Positions 26,607 to 38,655 of a stretch of DNA of 64,000 bases are shown here, in pieces. How positions within the stretch are numbered: the first letter of the stretch is position 1; every line of letters starts with the position of its first letter. Where the stretch lies: contig NZ_WBSM01000007.1 of the NCBI RefSeq assembly GCF_009299505.1, positions 62,001 through 126,000 on the forward strand. Reading direction: 5' to 3'. The stretch is from Bifidobacterium ramosum (lineage in GTDB: Bacteria; Actinomycetota; Actinomycetes; Actinomycetales; Bifidobacteriaceae). The notes under the pieces are model-generated. The model was not told where the DNA came from, did no database searches, and saw only the letters and a program-made list of their open reading frames with translations. Both the position numbers and the translations under genes were made by a program.

Positions 26607-27205
26607 TGGTAGTTCTTCAAATCGATGATGTCGGTGCATGCGTCGCGCGTGTTCGGGTCGTGGGTGGAGACCACGACGATCGTGTCGTTACGGGCGATGC
26701 GAGAGAGGGATTCGCTGACCGTGGCCGCGGTGTGCATGTCGAGCTGGGCGGTGGGTTCGTCCACGAGCATGAGCGAGGGTTGGGCGGCGAACGCGCGGGC
26801 GAGCATGAGGCGCTGGGCCTCGCCGCCGGACAGTTCCGCGAACCTGCGGTCGGCGACCTGGGTCAGGTTGAACCGGTCCATGAGCGTGCGCGCCTGTACC
26901 TCGGCCTCGCGACGCGAAAGCCCTTTGGCGAGCAGGGGCAGGCTGACGTGGTCGATCGCGGTGCGTTGGGCCACGCCGTGCGGGTTCTGGAAGATCCAGC
27001 GCATCGAGTCGATGCCTTGTCGGGTCACTTGGCCTTCGGCGGGCGTGGTCCAGCCGGCGATGATGCCGAGCAGCGTGGACTTGCCCGCGCCGCTCCGCCC
27101 GGTCAACGCGTACACGTGCCCGGGCACGAGGCTTGCGGTCAGATCGTGGAACAGGAGCGGGCCGTCGGCGTACCGGTGGCCGACGTGGTCGAGGTCAACG
27201 CGCAT
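26603..27205 (-). CDS. ABC transporter ATP-binding protein (LolD/MacB group)
   Basis: 200 residues: Walker A GRSGAGKST (about 36-44), Q-loop FQNPHGVAQ, signature LSGGEAQRLMLARA, Walker B LMLVDEPTAQLD and H-loop STHDPN. The LSGGEAQR form and short length are typical of LolD/MacB ATPases. It overlaps both neighbours (fusion protein upstream, permease downstream), so the three are one unit. Confidence 0.9.
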   Translation of the reverse strand: MRVDLDHVGHRYADGPLLFHDLTASLVPGHVYALTGRSGAGKSTLLGIIAGWTTPAEGQVTRQGIDSMRWIFQNPHGVAQRTAIDHVSLPLLAKGLSRREAEVQARTLMDRFNLTQVADRRFAELSGGEAQRLMLARAFAAQPSLMLVDEPTAQLDMHTAATVSESLSRIARNDTIVVVSTHDPNTRDACTDIIDLKNYQ

Positions 27206-28292
27206 CGCACGCCGCCTGTCCCGGATCGGCCTTGATGCGCGCGGGCGCCTTGCCGTCGATTGTGACCAGCGTGCGGCCCAACGAGCTGCCGGCCACGTGC
27301 GCCTTGACGCTCGTGCCGTCGGTCGCCACCACGCACCCGTCGCTGCCCTTGAGCCCGATGAGCGCGGCCGCGGGCACCGAGTACACGCCGATCGGCTTCT
27401 TGAGCTTGTAGGTCACGGTCACGCTCGTGACGTCCTCGCCGTCCTTGCGCGCGCCCGTGTACGTGGACCATCCGGCCATCGCCTGCAACGCGGCCTGGTC
27501 CGACACGATGCCGTCGTCGCCGATGGGATAGTCCTTGCCGTTGATCTCGACCACGCGATCGCCCTGGATGCGGCCGTCCGGCAGGGACGCGGCCTTGACC
27601 GACGCGACCCCGGCCGTGGCTTGGAACGCGGGCGAATCAGTCGAATCGCCGGTCACGGTCGAACCCAGCGACGCCGCGCACGACACGCTCATCGCCTGTG
27701 CGGGCAGCCACACCGCCAACGCGCGGGAGAACGCGCCCTGCTGGACCCTGGCCGTCGCCGCGGCCGTGCCGGCGTTCGCCGCGTACAGGCGACGCCACGC
27801 GTCCCACGTGGCCCAGTCGAACACGCCCGACCGGGAGCCCCCGTAGCCGAGCGCGGCCAGCTCGTCCTGCAACGCCGTCACGTCGTCGCCCTTGTCCCCG
27901 TACGCCAGATCACGATACAAGGGCGTGTCCGTGTGCAGGCTCACCAGAGGAGTGCCGTCCACGTCGTACTCGTGCGAGCCCGAACGCACCACGCCGTCCG
28001 CGGGACACGACGCGAACGTGACCCTGCCCGACACCGGGAACGCGACCCCGCCGGCCGGCGACGCCGTCACGTCCACGTTCAGGGAACGCGCGTCGTCGAA
28101 CTCCTCAGACCCCAACGCGAGACTCCCCGCATCCGGGGAAGTTGACAGGGACGGCGGCGTCGCCATCCGCTCCAACCCCACGGCCAATCCCATGCCGGCA
28201 GCCAGGCACGCGACCATGCACGCCGCCACGAACCCCACGCCGTTCACCCGACGACGTGTGCGGGCACTACTATTCTTTCCGGATCGAAACAC
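27195..28292 (-). CDS. Membrane fusion protein with peptidoglycan-binding domain
   Basis: 365 residues from GTG 28292, chosen because AGAGGGGG lies upstream and the longer frame would overlap the lipoprotein. A membrane segment at about 20-42 (VNGVGFVAACMVACLAAGMGLAVGL) is followed by beta-rich domains and a peptidoglycan-binding module near 135-185 (YGDKGDDVTALQDELAALGY, FDWATWDAWRRLY). The C-terminal part has the beta-barrel pattern of HlyD/MacA-like adaptor proteins. In Gram-positive MacB-like exporters such a protein links the permease with the wall. It overlaps the ATPase gene by 11 nt. Confidence 0.7.
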   Translation of the reverse strand: MFRSGKNSSARTRRRVNGVGFVAACMVACLAAGMGLAVGLERMATPPSLSTSPDAGSLALGSEEFDDARSLNVDVTASPAGGVAFPVSGRVTFASCPADGVVRSGSHEYDVDGTPLVSLHTDTPLYRDLAYGDKGDDVTALQDELAALGYGGSRSGVFDWATWDAWRRLYAANAGTAAATARVQQGAFSRALAVWLPAQAMSVSCAASLGSTVTGDSTDSPAFQATAGVASVKAASLPDGRIQGDRVVEINGKDYPIGDDGIVSDQAALQAMAGWSTYTGARKDGEDVTSVTVTYKLKKPIGVYSVPAAALIGLKGSDGCVVATDGTSVKAHVAGSSLGRTLVTIDGKAPARIKADPGQAACDAR

Positions 28293-28306
28293 GAGCAACC
28301 CCCTCT

Positions 28307-28945
28307 TTACTTGCTCGGGTTCGCCAGGCACTGGGAGAACGCGTCCGACGACGTGTCCAGCTTCGACGACCCCTCGGGCTTGCCCATCTCGGTCAGGTAA
28401 TCCTGCTTCGTGAACGAATCAGGCACCAGCTTGCGCCGCTTGAGGCAACCCACGACCAGTTCGATCTCGTCCGCGTTCGACGGGTTCTGCACCATACGCT
28501 CGTACAGGTCGCGGATCTGCAGGTTCGTGCCCTTCGCGCACGCCATGCTGTCCTCGTTCGCCTTGGCCGAATCATAAGTGTCGTCCGTGTTCATGTGCTC
28601 CTGCATCAACCCGGTGGACTGGTCCGTGTCGAACTCCACGTCATCGCCCTTGGCGGCCATGCACTCCCGGTACTTCTCGTTCGCCTCCCGGTAATCCGAC
28701 TCGCTGATCCTGCCCGCCTTGACCGCGCGTTCCAACACACCGCGCTCGAAATCGCTCGACGCAGACTGCAACGCCTGCTTCAACTCCGCCTCATACGACG
28801 ACGATCCGGAAGACGACGAAGACGAGGAGGAAGCCCCGTCCGACGCGCCGGCATTCCCGGAACCCGGCATCGAACACGCCCCCAAACCCAACACCACCGA
28901 CAACACGCCGGCAGCCGCAACCACGCGCAACGTATCTTTTGACAT
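28307..28945 (-). CDS. Lipoprotein of the peptide/ABC operon
   Basis: 212 residues from ATG 28945 with AAAGGA upstream. The lipobox is clear: VLSVVLGLGAC with the modified Cys at about residue 24. A Ser/Asp-rich linker then leads to a helical domain with four Cys-free helices and scattered conserved Asp/Glu (ERAVKAGRISESDYREANEKYRECMA). It could be an immunity or substrate-capture lipoprotein. It is 14 nt upstream of the fusion protein gene, so it is co-transcribed. Confidence 0.7.
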   Translation of the reverse strand: MSKDTLRVVAAAGVLSVVLGLGACSMPGSGNAGASDGASSSSSSSSGSSSYEAELKQALQSASSDFERGVLERAVKAGRISESDYREANEKYRECMAAKGDDVEFDTDQSTGLMQEHMNTDDTYDSAKANEDSMACAKGTNLQIRDLYERMVQNPSNADEIELVVGCLKRRKLVPDSFTKQDYLTEMGKPEGSSKLDTSSDAFSQCLANPSK

Positions 28946-28984
28946 ATGTATTCCTTTCAAAACTATGGCGCATAAAAAGGAAAG

Positions 28985-29027
28985 TGCTGGCGTTCCATAC
29001 GAATTGCTATCGAATGGAACGCCAGCA
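28985..29027 (-). terminator. Strong hairpin between secreted peptide and lipoprotein genes
   Basis: 14-bp perfect arms (28985-28998, 29014-29027) with a 15-nt loop, followed on the minus strand by CTTTCCTTTTT. It is a full Rho-independent terminator just after the peptide gene; partial read-through would give high peptide and low transporter levels. Confidence 0.8.
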
Positions 29028-29038
29028 CGGTATGAAAG

Positions 29039-29344
29039 TTACTTCAGCATGCCGCGGGCGTACCAAGAAGATCCCGCGGTGGAGGACGCATAAGCGTATC
29101 CGTGCTTCCAGCCGTTGTAGTAAACAACCTTCTTACCGTTCACGATGCGGCCGACTTCAGCTCGGGCATAGCCGCTGTTCCCTGCTGTGTTGTACGCGTT
29201 GGCCCAAGTGAGATTCTTTGCCGCATTGATGTAGGAGCCGTTGCCGACCACTGCCATCGCCGGCGCTGTGACACCAGCGAATCCAGTCAAGGCAAGTGCT
29301 GCACCAAGCACACCGGACATGACTCTTTTCTTCATGTTCATCAT
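29039..29344 (-). CDS. Secreted Cys-free peptide, bacteriocin candidate
   Basis: 101 residues from ATG 29344 with AGAAAGGAAA upstream. The signal peptide (KKRVMSGVLGAALALTGFAG then VTAPAMA) predicts cleavage after AMA, leaving a ~70-residue mature peptide with no Cys, many Tyr/Trp/Gly/Ala and basic charge (GRIVNGKKVVYYNGWKHGYA then SSWYARGMLK). Size, export route, and position before a hairpin and an ABC/lipoprotein unit recall lactococcin 972-type bacteriocins, but I do not see that family's sequence pattern clearly, so the assignment is by context. A divergent two-component system probably controls it. Confidence 0.65.
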   Translation of the reverse strand: MMNMKKRVMSGVLGAALALTGFAGVTAPAMAVVGNGSYINAAKNLTWANAYNTAGNSGYARAEVGRIVNGKKVVYYNGWKHGYAYASSTAGSSWYARGMLK

Positions 29345-29448
29345 GTTGTTTCCTTTCTCTTGTGAAGGAGGCCGCGACGGGGAAGTCCGTCCAGCCGGAG
29401 TCAAAACTACGACGTGCATGGCTGGCGAGATTATGTTTTGACCTGCCA

Positions 29449-29498
29449 CTGACTGAACCTGACCGATTCCTGACCAGGTTGGACGCGAATGCTATGGT
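29449..29498 (+). promoter_or_regulatory. Promoter of the two-component system with CTGAC repeats
   Basis: Three direct CTGAC repeats start at 29449, 29459 and 29470, one helical turn apart. The last overlaps a possible -35 (CTGACC 29470-29475), with a 17-bp spacer to TATGGT (29493-29498). Phased direct repeats at the -35 are typical sites for OmpR/PhoB-type regulators, so autoregulation and control of the divergent peptide gene are likely. Confidence 0.5.
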
Positions 29499-29530
29499 GT
29501 GCGCATTGTTTCGCGAAGGGAGCGGGCCGT

Positions 29531-30187
29531 ATGAAGGTTCTGATTGTCGAAGACAACGCCAATCTCGCTGATGTGGTACGGATGGGACTCTCCATGGAAG
29601 GCATGGAGGCAAAAGCTGTTTACGATGGCCGGGATGCTCTGGAGGAGCTGGATTCCGGGGAGTGGGACATGCTGATACTTGATCGCGATCTCCCTGGACT
29701 GCATGGTGACGAAATCGCTAAGAGACTAAGCGAACGGCGTGATCCCATACACATTCTCATGCTGACTGCAGCATCCCAAACCGAGGACATAGTCCAAGGA
29801 CTTGATCTTGGTGCAGATGACTATTTGACGAAACCATTTGAATATGCCGAACTGCTGGCCAGAGTTAATGCAGTGCGTCGGCGTTTGGGCATGGCAAATG
29901 ACATGGTTTACAACCGAGATGACTTTTCGGCAGACTTCAGAACGGGGTCCATCACTGTTCACGGCGCGGAACTAAAGTTTGGGAAACGAGAACTTGCCGT
30001 ATTAAAAACCCTGATCGAAGCGCGCGGCGCGGTGATTAGCGCAGAACGCCTATATCGTGAGATTTGGCAAGACGATCACGCTCATACAAGAGGAATCGTC
30101 AAGACCACAATCTATGCGATTCGCACGAAAATCGGAATCACTGATTTCATTGAGACCGTTCCCGGACAAGGATATCGCATATCATGA
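29531..30187 (+). CDS. OmpR/PhoB family response regulator
   Basis: 218 residues from ATG 29531. The receiver domain has the acidic pair in IVEDN, phospho-acceptor Asp in LILDRDLPGL (about residue 51), Thr in MLTAAS and Lys in YLTKPFEYAEL. The C-terminal winged helix (ELKFGKRELAVLKTLIE then TTIYAIRTKI and VPGQGYRI) is of the OmpR type. It lies upstream of and overlapping (ATGA) the kinase, divergent from the secreted-peptide operon, which is its likely target. GC content falls here relative to neighbours. Confidence 0.9.
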   Translation: MKVLIVEDNANLADVVRMGLSMEGMEAKAVYDGRDALEELDSGEWDMLILDRDLPGLHGDEIAKRLSERRDPIHILMLTAASQTEDIVQGLDLGADDYLTKPFEYAELLARVNAVRRRLGMANDMVYNRDDFSADFRTGSITVHGAELKFGKRELAVLKTLIEARGAVISAERLYREIWQDDHAHTRGIVKTTIYAIRTKIGITDFIETVPGQGYRIS

Positions 30188-31470
30188 AAAAGCCTAAATA
30201 TCCTTCGTTGAATGGGAACCATTCCAGCCATCCGAAACTGCATTTACCGTTTCAGTGGTCTACAAGAAGAAGATTGGTCACCACGATCGTCATCGTGTTC
30301 TTCATGCTTACCGGAGTGGTGACCGCCATGACGTATTATGTCGTGAACCGGCAACTGGAAACGGTGACCGTAAATAAATCTTTTACTCAGGCAGAAGATG
30401 CCGATGAACAACATAGTTTGAATTCGCAGGCCATTCCTTCTGAAGTCGATAAGGATTACGTTTCCGCCGGGTATGACTCCAGCAAGGATGCTTTAACGCT
30501 AACTATGGAACAAGGAGACAAAAAATCCCGGGATCTGATATTGGCGGTAAGCATAGCCCCCATCATTGTTTTTGGCCTATTATCTGGAGGAATAACTTGG
30601 ATTATCGCCACTAGGACACAACGAAGAATCAATAGTGTGGCCTCTCAGATTACCGCGTCCGATGCTGGATTGGAAAGGCAACCTATCGTTATTCCATATG
30701 AAAACGACGAGGCGTACACTATTGCATCCGCATACAACCTCATGTTAAAGGATCTCAACAGTGCAATCAGTCGGGAAAAGGAATTTATCGCCGATGCGTC
30801 ACATGAGTTAAAAAATCCACTTGCGGCCACTTCGGCCGCATTGGAGATTCCGTTGCACAACCAGCTTTTCGATGAGCGTTGCAGGCCTTTCGTCGAAAAG
30901 GCTTTGGCTTCAAATCATGCTGGGGTTGAAATCGTCAATCATCTACTCGAATTGTCGAAAGTGCAGCAACTAGACCGAGCCAATCTTAGCCGAGTTAATG
31001 TAGCTGAGATCATTCGCAATACTCTTCAAGAAAATATGGAACTTATCGGAGATAGAGTTCAAGTGCATACTAATCTGGAAAATGCATATCTCCTAGCCGA
31101 TGGTCTGCTAATTAAGCAGATGGTTGCAAACCTTATTACGAATGCCATTCAGCATAATCGTGCGGCTCAACCACATGTATGGATAAACTTAGCCAATGAC
31201 AGGCAATACGAAGGCGAGTCCTGCATTGCGATAGACATATCCAATACCGGCATGGATCTTTCCGATACAAGGGTAGATGATTTCCTGTCACCTTTTAACA
31301 GGGGGGAGGATAATAGGATAAATACGCATGTGGGATCTGCATCACCTCATCACGGGTTGGGTTTATCCATAGTGCAAGAGATTGTTGCTATGCATCATGG
31401 CCATTTGAGTCTGCAAGCGCGGCCGGGAGGTGGATTGAGAATCATAGTTCTTTTACCTGACACGCTATAA
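30184..31470 (+). CDS. Sensor histidine kinase
   Basis: 428 residues. Two membrane segments (about 32-55 and 118-142) enclose a short ~65-residue sensor loop; a HAMP-like region follows. HisKA box KEFIADASHELKNPLAAT (His near 208), N-box NLITNAIQHN and G-box HHGLGLSIVQEI complete the kinase. A small extracytoplasmic sensor is typical of kinases that respond to membrane or peptide signals with an ABC transporter. Codon use is noticeably AT-rich compared with the core genes, which suggests import together with the peptide locus. Confidence 0.9.
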   Translation: MKKPKYPSLNGNHSSHPKLHLPFQWSTRRRLVTTIVIVFFMLTGVVTAMTYYVVNRQLETVTVNKSFTQAEDADEQHSLNSQAIPSEVDKDYVSAGYDSSKDALTLTMEQGDKKSRDLILAVSIAPIIVFGLLSGGITWIIATRTQRRINSVASQITASDAGLERQPIVIPYENDEAYTIASAYNLMLKDLNSAISREKEFIADASHELKNPLAATSAALEIPLHNQLFDERCRPFVEKALASNHAGVEIVNHLLELSKVQQLDRANLSRVNVAEIIRNTLQENMELIGDRVQVHTNLENAYLLADGLLIKQMVANLITNAIQHNRAAQPHVWINLANDRQYEGESCIAIDISNTGMDLSDTRVDDFLSPFNRGEDNRINTHVGSASPHHGLGLSIVQEIVAMHHGHLSLQARPGGGLRIIVLLPDTL

Positions 31471-32804
<1,334 letters not shown>

Positions 32805-32855
32805 GACGTCGTCTCGAAGACGGGCGGCACCGGCGTCGATTTTGCTGGAAGGAAT

Positions 32856-34160
32856 TTACTTCACCTGGCGGCCGGCGCACCAGACGTGTTGGGCGGTCCA
32901 GTCGGTGGGGTCGAGGAGGTTGAGGTCGGCGGCGTATCCGGGGGCGATGAGGCCGAGCGGGGCTCCGGTGACGGGGTTGGCCCGGTCGAATCCGAAGGCG
33001 CGTGCCGGGGTAAGGGTGGCGGCCTCGACGGCGGCGACGGGACTGAAGCCGAGTTCGTTGACCGCGCGCTGGACCGCGACCTCTAGGGTGAGCGTGGAGC
33101 CGGCGATGGCGCCGTTGGACACGAGGCGGGCGTGGCCGTCGATGACGTTCACGTCGAGTTCGCCGAGCTTGTACGCGCCGTCGGGGCAGTCGGTGGCGGC
33201 CATCGCGTCGGTGACGAACGCGATGCGGTGGGGCGCCAGGCCGAAGCCGAGCTTGACCATCGGGTTCTGGACGTGGAAGCCGTCGTTGATGAGCTCGATG
33301 GTGACGCGCGGGTCCTCGACGGCGGCCGGGATGGGGCCGGGTTCGCGATGGTGCAGGCCGTTCATCGCGTTGAACATGTGGGTCATGATGCCGGCGCCCG
33401 CGTCGAAGCCGGCCTGGGCGGTCTCGTAGTCGGCGTCGCAGTGGCCGACCGCTGGCACCACGCCGGCGGAAGCGAACTGGCGGATGGCGCCGATGCCGTG
33501 CTCCAGTTCGGGGGCGATGGTGATCTGGCGGATGCAGCCGAGCTTGCCAGTGGCGGGGTCGGCGCCCGAGGCGTCGAGCATCTCGTCCACGAGTTCGGGC
33601 ACCGGGTCCTTGAGGCAGTTCGGGTCGTGCGCACCCTTGCGCTTCAGGGCGAGGAACGGGCCTTCGAGGTGGCAGCCGAGGATGTCGGGGCGGGTGGCCA
33701 TCTTCTCGCGCACGGTGCGGATGTTGCGGCAGATCACGTCCATCGGGTTGGTGATGAGCGAAAGCACCTGGCGGGTGGTGCCGTGCACCGCGTGGCCGGC
33801 GCGGGCCACGTCGATGCCGTCGGGGCCGTCGTCGAAGCTCTTCTCCCAGGCGCCGTGGGCGTGGATGTCCACGTAGCCGGGGGTGAGGATGCGGTCGGCC
33901 GCGTCGATCACCTCGCCGGAGCGGGAGGCCGGGTCGATGCCGACCGTGCGGCAGGCGTGCTCGAACGCCTCCTCGCCGGTGCCGTCCGCGGCCGCAGCGC
34001 CCGTGGCCACGATCACGCCACGCGCGTCCGAAACCACCCAGTAGCCCGACTGCTCGCCGCGGGCGTCCACCTTGCGCGCCCCGCGGATCGCGACCGGGCG
34101 AGCCTCGCCTTCCAACGCCGCCGTCACGTGCGCGACGATCTCGTTTCTGTCCTGTGCCAT
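32856..34160 (-). CDS. nagA: N-acetylglucosamine-6-phosphate deacetylase
   Basis: 434 residues from ATG 34160 (GAAGGAAA upstream). Amidohydrolase fold with HAHGAWEKSFDDG near the metal site, CHLEGPFLALKRKGAHDP (metal-binding Glu), GHCDADYETAQAG and HMFNAMNGLHHREPG (metal/substrate His), and the catalytic Asp in FVTDAMAATDCP. It converts GlcNAc-6-P to GlcN-6-P and acetate in the cytoplasm. It follows nagB (74 bp, with a hairpin) in the same direction, so the two feed amino sugar into glycolysis, for example from milk or mucin glycans. Confidence 0.93.
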   Translation of the reverse strand: MAQDRNEIVAHVTAALEGEARPVAIRGARKVDARGEQSGYWVVSDARGVIVATGAAAADGTGEEAFEHACRTVGIDPASRSGEVIDAADRILTPGYVDIHAHGAWEKSFDDGPDGIDVARAGHAVHGTTRQVLSLITNPMDVICRNIRTVREKMATRPDILGCHLEGPFLALKRKGAHDPNCLKDPVPELVDEMLDASGADPATGKLGCIRQITIAPELEHGIGAIRQFASAGVVPAVGHCDADYETAQAGFDAGAGIMTHMFNAMNGLHHREPGPIPAAVEDPRVTIELINDGFHVQNPMVKLGFGLAPHRIAFVTDAMAATDCPDGAYKLGELDVNVIDGHARLVSNGAIAGSTLTLEVAVQRAVNELGFSPVAAVEAATLTPARAFGFDRANPVTGAPLGLIAPGYAADLNLLDPTDWTAQHVWCAGRQVK

Positions 34161-34181
34161 GATTTCCTTCCTGTATGCGTT

Positions 34182-34215
34182 CGGGCTCCCTCTTTGCGGA
34201 GAAAGAAGGAGCCCG
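34182..34215 (-). terminator. Intercistronic hairpin between nagB and nagA
   Basis: Arms CGGGCTCC (34182-34189) and GGAGCCCG (34208-34215) plus inner CTCTTT/AAAGA pairs. No T-run follows on the minus strand, so partial attenuation or mRNA processing is more likely than full termination. Confidence 0.5.
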
Positions 34216-34233
34216 AGTTCGGTTCGGTTACTG

Positions 34234-35046
34234 TCAGATGCCCTGCCAGGCGGGCTTGTGGGCGAAGGCGTAGCGGTAGTAGTCCTTGTGACGCAGGCGG
34301 CTGGCGGCCTCCTCGTCGATGATGATCGTGGCGTGCGGGTGCAGCTGCAGCGCGGAGGCCGGGCAGAACGCACTCACGCCGCCCTCGACGGTCTCCTCGA
34401 TGGCCTCGGCCTTGCCCGCGCCGAACGCGAGCAGCACGAGGTGGCGGGCCTTGAGGACCGTGCCGATGCCCTGCGTGATGCAGTGGGTCGGCACCTGGTT
34501 GATGTCGTTGTCGAAGAAGCGCGCGTTGTCGATGCGGGTCTGCTCGGCGAGCGTCTTGACGCGCGTGCCGGATGCGAGCGAGGAGCCGGGCTCGTTGAAG
34601 CCGATGTGGCCGTCGGTGCCGATGCCGAGGATCTGCACGTCGATGCCGCCCGCGGCCTCGATGGCCGCGTCGTAGGCCGGGCCGGCGGCGGCGATCTTGT
34701 CGCCGTCTTCGAGCGGCGCGCCGTTCAGCACGTCGCCGGGCACGTGGACCTTGGCCGGGTCGAGGCCGAGCGGTTCGACGACCGTGCGGTGGATGGTGGA
34801 GTGGTAGGACTCCGGGTGGGTCAGCGGCAGGCCCAGGTACTCGTCGAGCGCGAAGCCGCGCACCTGGGAGACGTCGATGGATTCGTCCTTCACGATCTTG
34901 GCGAGGGCGCGGTAGGCGGCCAGCGGGCTGGAACCGGTGGCCAGGCCCAGCACCGCGTCCGGCTTGGCCTTGATGAGGTCCGCGACGCAGCGGCCGTAGA
35001 TCTCGCCGGCCTCCTCCTCGTTCTTGACGATGATCACTTCAGCCAT
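34234..35046 (-). CDS. nagB: Glucosamine-6-phosphate deaminase
   Basis: 270 residues from ATG 35046 with AAGAGGCAA upstream; the longer frame has no site. The NagB pattern is intact: GLATGSSPLAAYRAL (phosphate loop), FALDEYLGLPLTHPESY with the catalytic Asp, GIGTDGHIGFNEPGSSL, and a conserved His in TDGHIG. It converts GlcN-6-P to Fru-6-P and ammonia. It is upstream of nagA on the same strand and downstream of lacZ across a strong hairpin. Confidence 0.93.
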   Translation of the reverse strand: MAEVIIVKNEEEAGEIYGRCVADLIKAKPDAVLGLATGSSPLAAYRALAKIVKDESIDVSQVRGFALDEYLGLPLTHPESYHSTIHRTVVEPLGLDPAKVHVPGDVLNGAPLEDGDKIAAAGPAYDAAIEAAGGIDVQILGIGTDGHIGFNEPGSSLASGTRVKTLAEQTRIDNARFFDNDINQVPTHCITQGIGTVLKARHLVLLAFGAGKAEAIEETVEGGVSAFCPASALQLHPHATIIIDEEAASRLRHKDYYRYAFAHKPAWQGI

Positions 35047-35089
35047 GATTGATTGCCTCTTTTCTGTGGGTGTGTTTTGGGGAATATGC

Positions 35090-35125
35090 ACGGGCGGCGG
35101 CATGGTGGTGCATGCCGCCGCCCGT
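35090..35125 (-). terminator. 15-bp perfect hairpin after lacZ
   Basis: Arms 35090-35104 and 35111-35125 pair without mismatch around a 6-nt loop, 7 bp past the lacZ stop. There is no T-tail on the minus strand, but its strength suggests a terminator or a 3' stabiliser of the lacZ mRNA before nagB. Confidence 0.65.
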
Positions 35126-35131
35126 TGCCGG

Positions 35132-38393
<3,262 letters not shown>

Positions 38394-38550
38394 TAATTTA
38401 CGCAACTTCTTGCGCTTGTCCCGACTGCGACCGCAAGAACGGCGGAAAGCCGTTACTTATCAACGATAATCCGGTCTCCGACCACTGCTGGCGCCCGCGC
38501 GGCGTGTTGGATTGGCGAACATGAATCGTTGGCATTGCTTGCGACACGCG

Positions 38551-38586
38551 GTAAAGTTTTTTACTTTTTCAAGAAAGTCCTATACT
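38551..38586 (+). promoter_or_regulatory. Operator/promoter of the GPH permease
   Basis: GTAAA-GTTT-TTTAC at 38551-38564 matches the operator before the lacI gene. TATACT at 38581-38586 is a good -10; the matching -35 window falls inside the operator, so a bound repressor would block RNA polymerase. Confidence 0.6.
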
Positions 38587-38655
38587 CGCGTCTTGCGGGA
38601 TCGGAGCTGTTCCCGCGCACGGATTCTTTACAGGTCGCAAGGAGGCCACCACACC

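Noticed and set aside
29039-29344. Firm assignment of the secreted peptide to the lactococcin 972 family
   Set aside because: Size and context fit, but the sequence does not show the family motif clearly enough, so it is left as a candidate.
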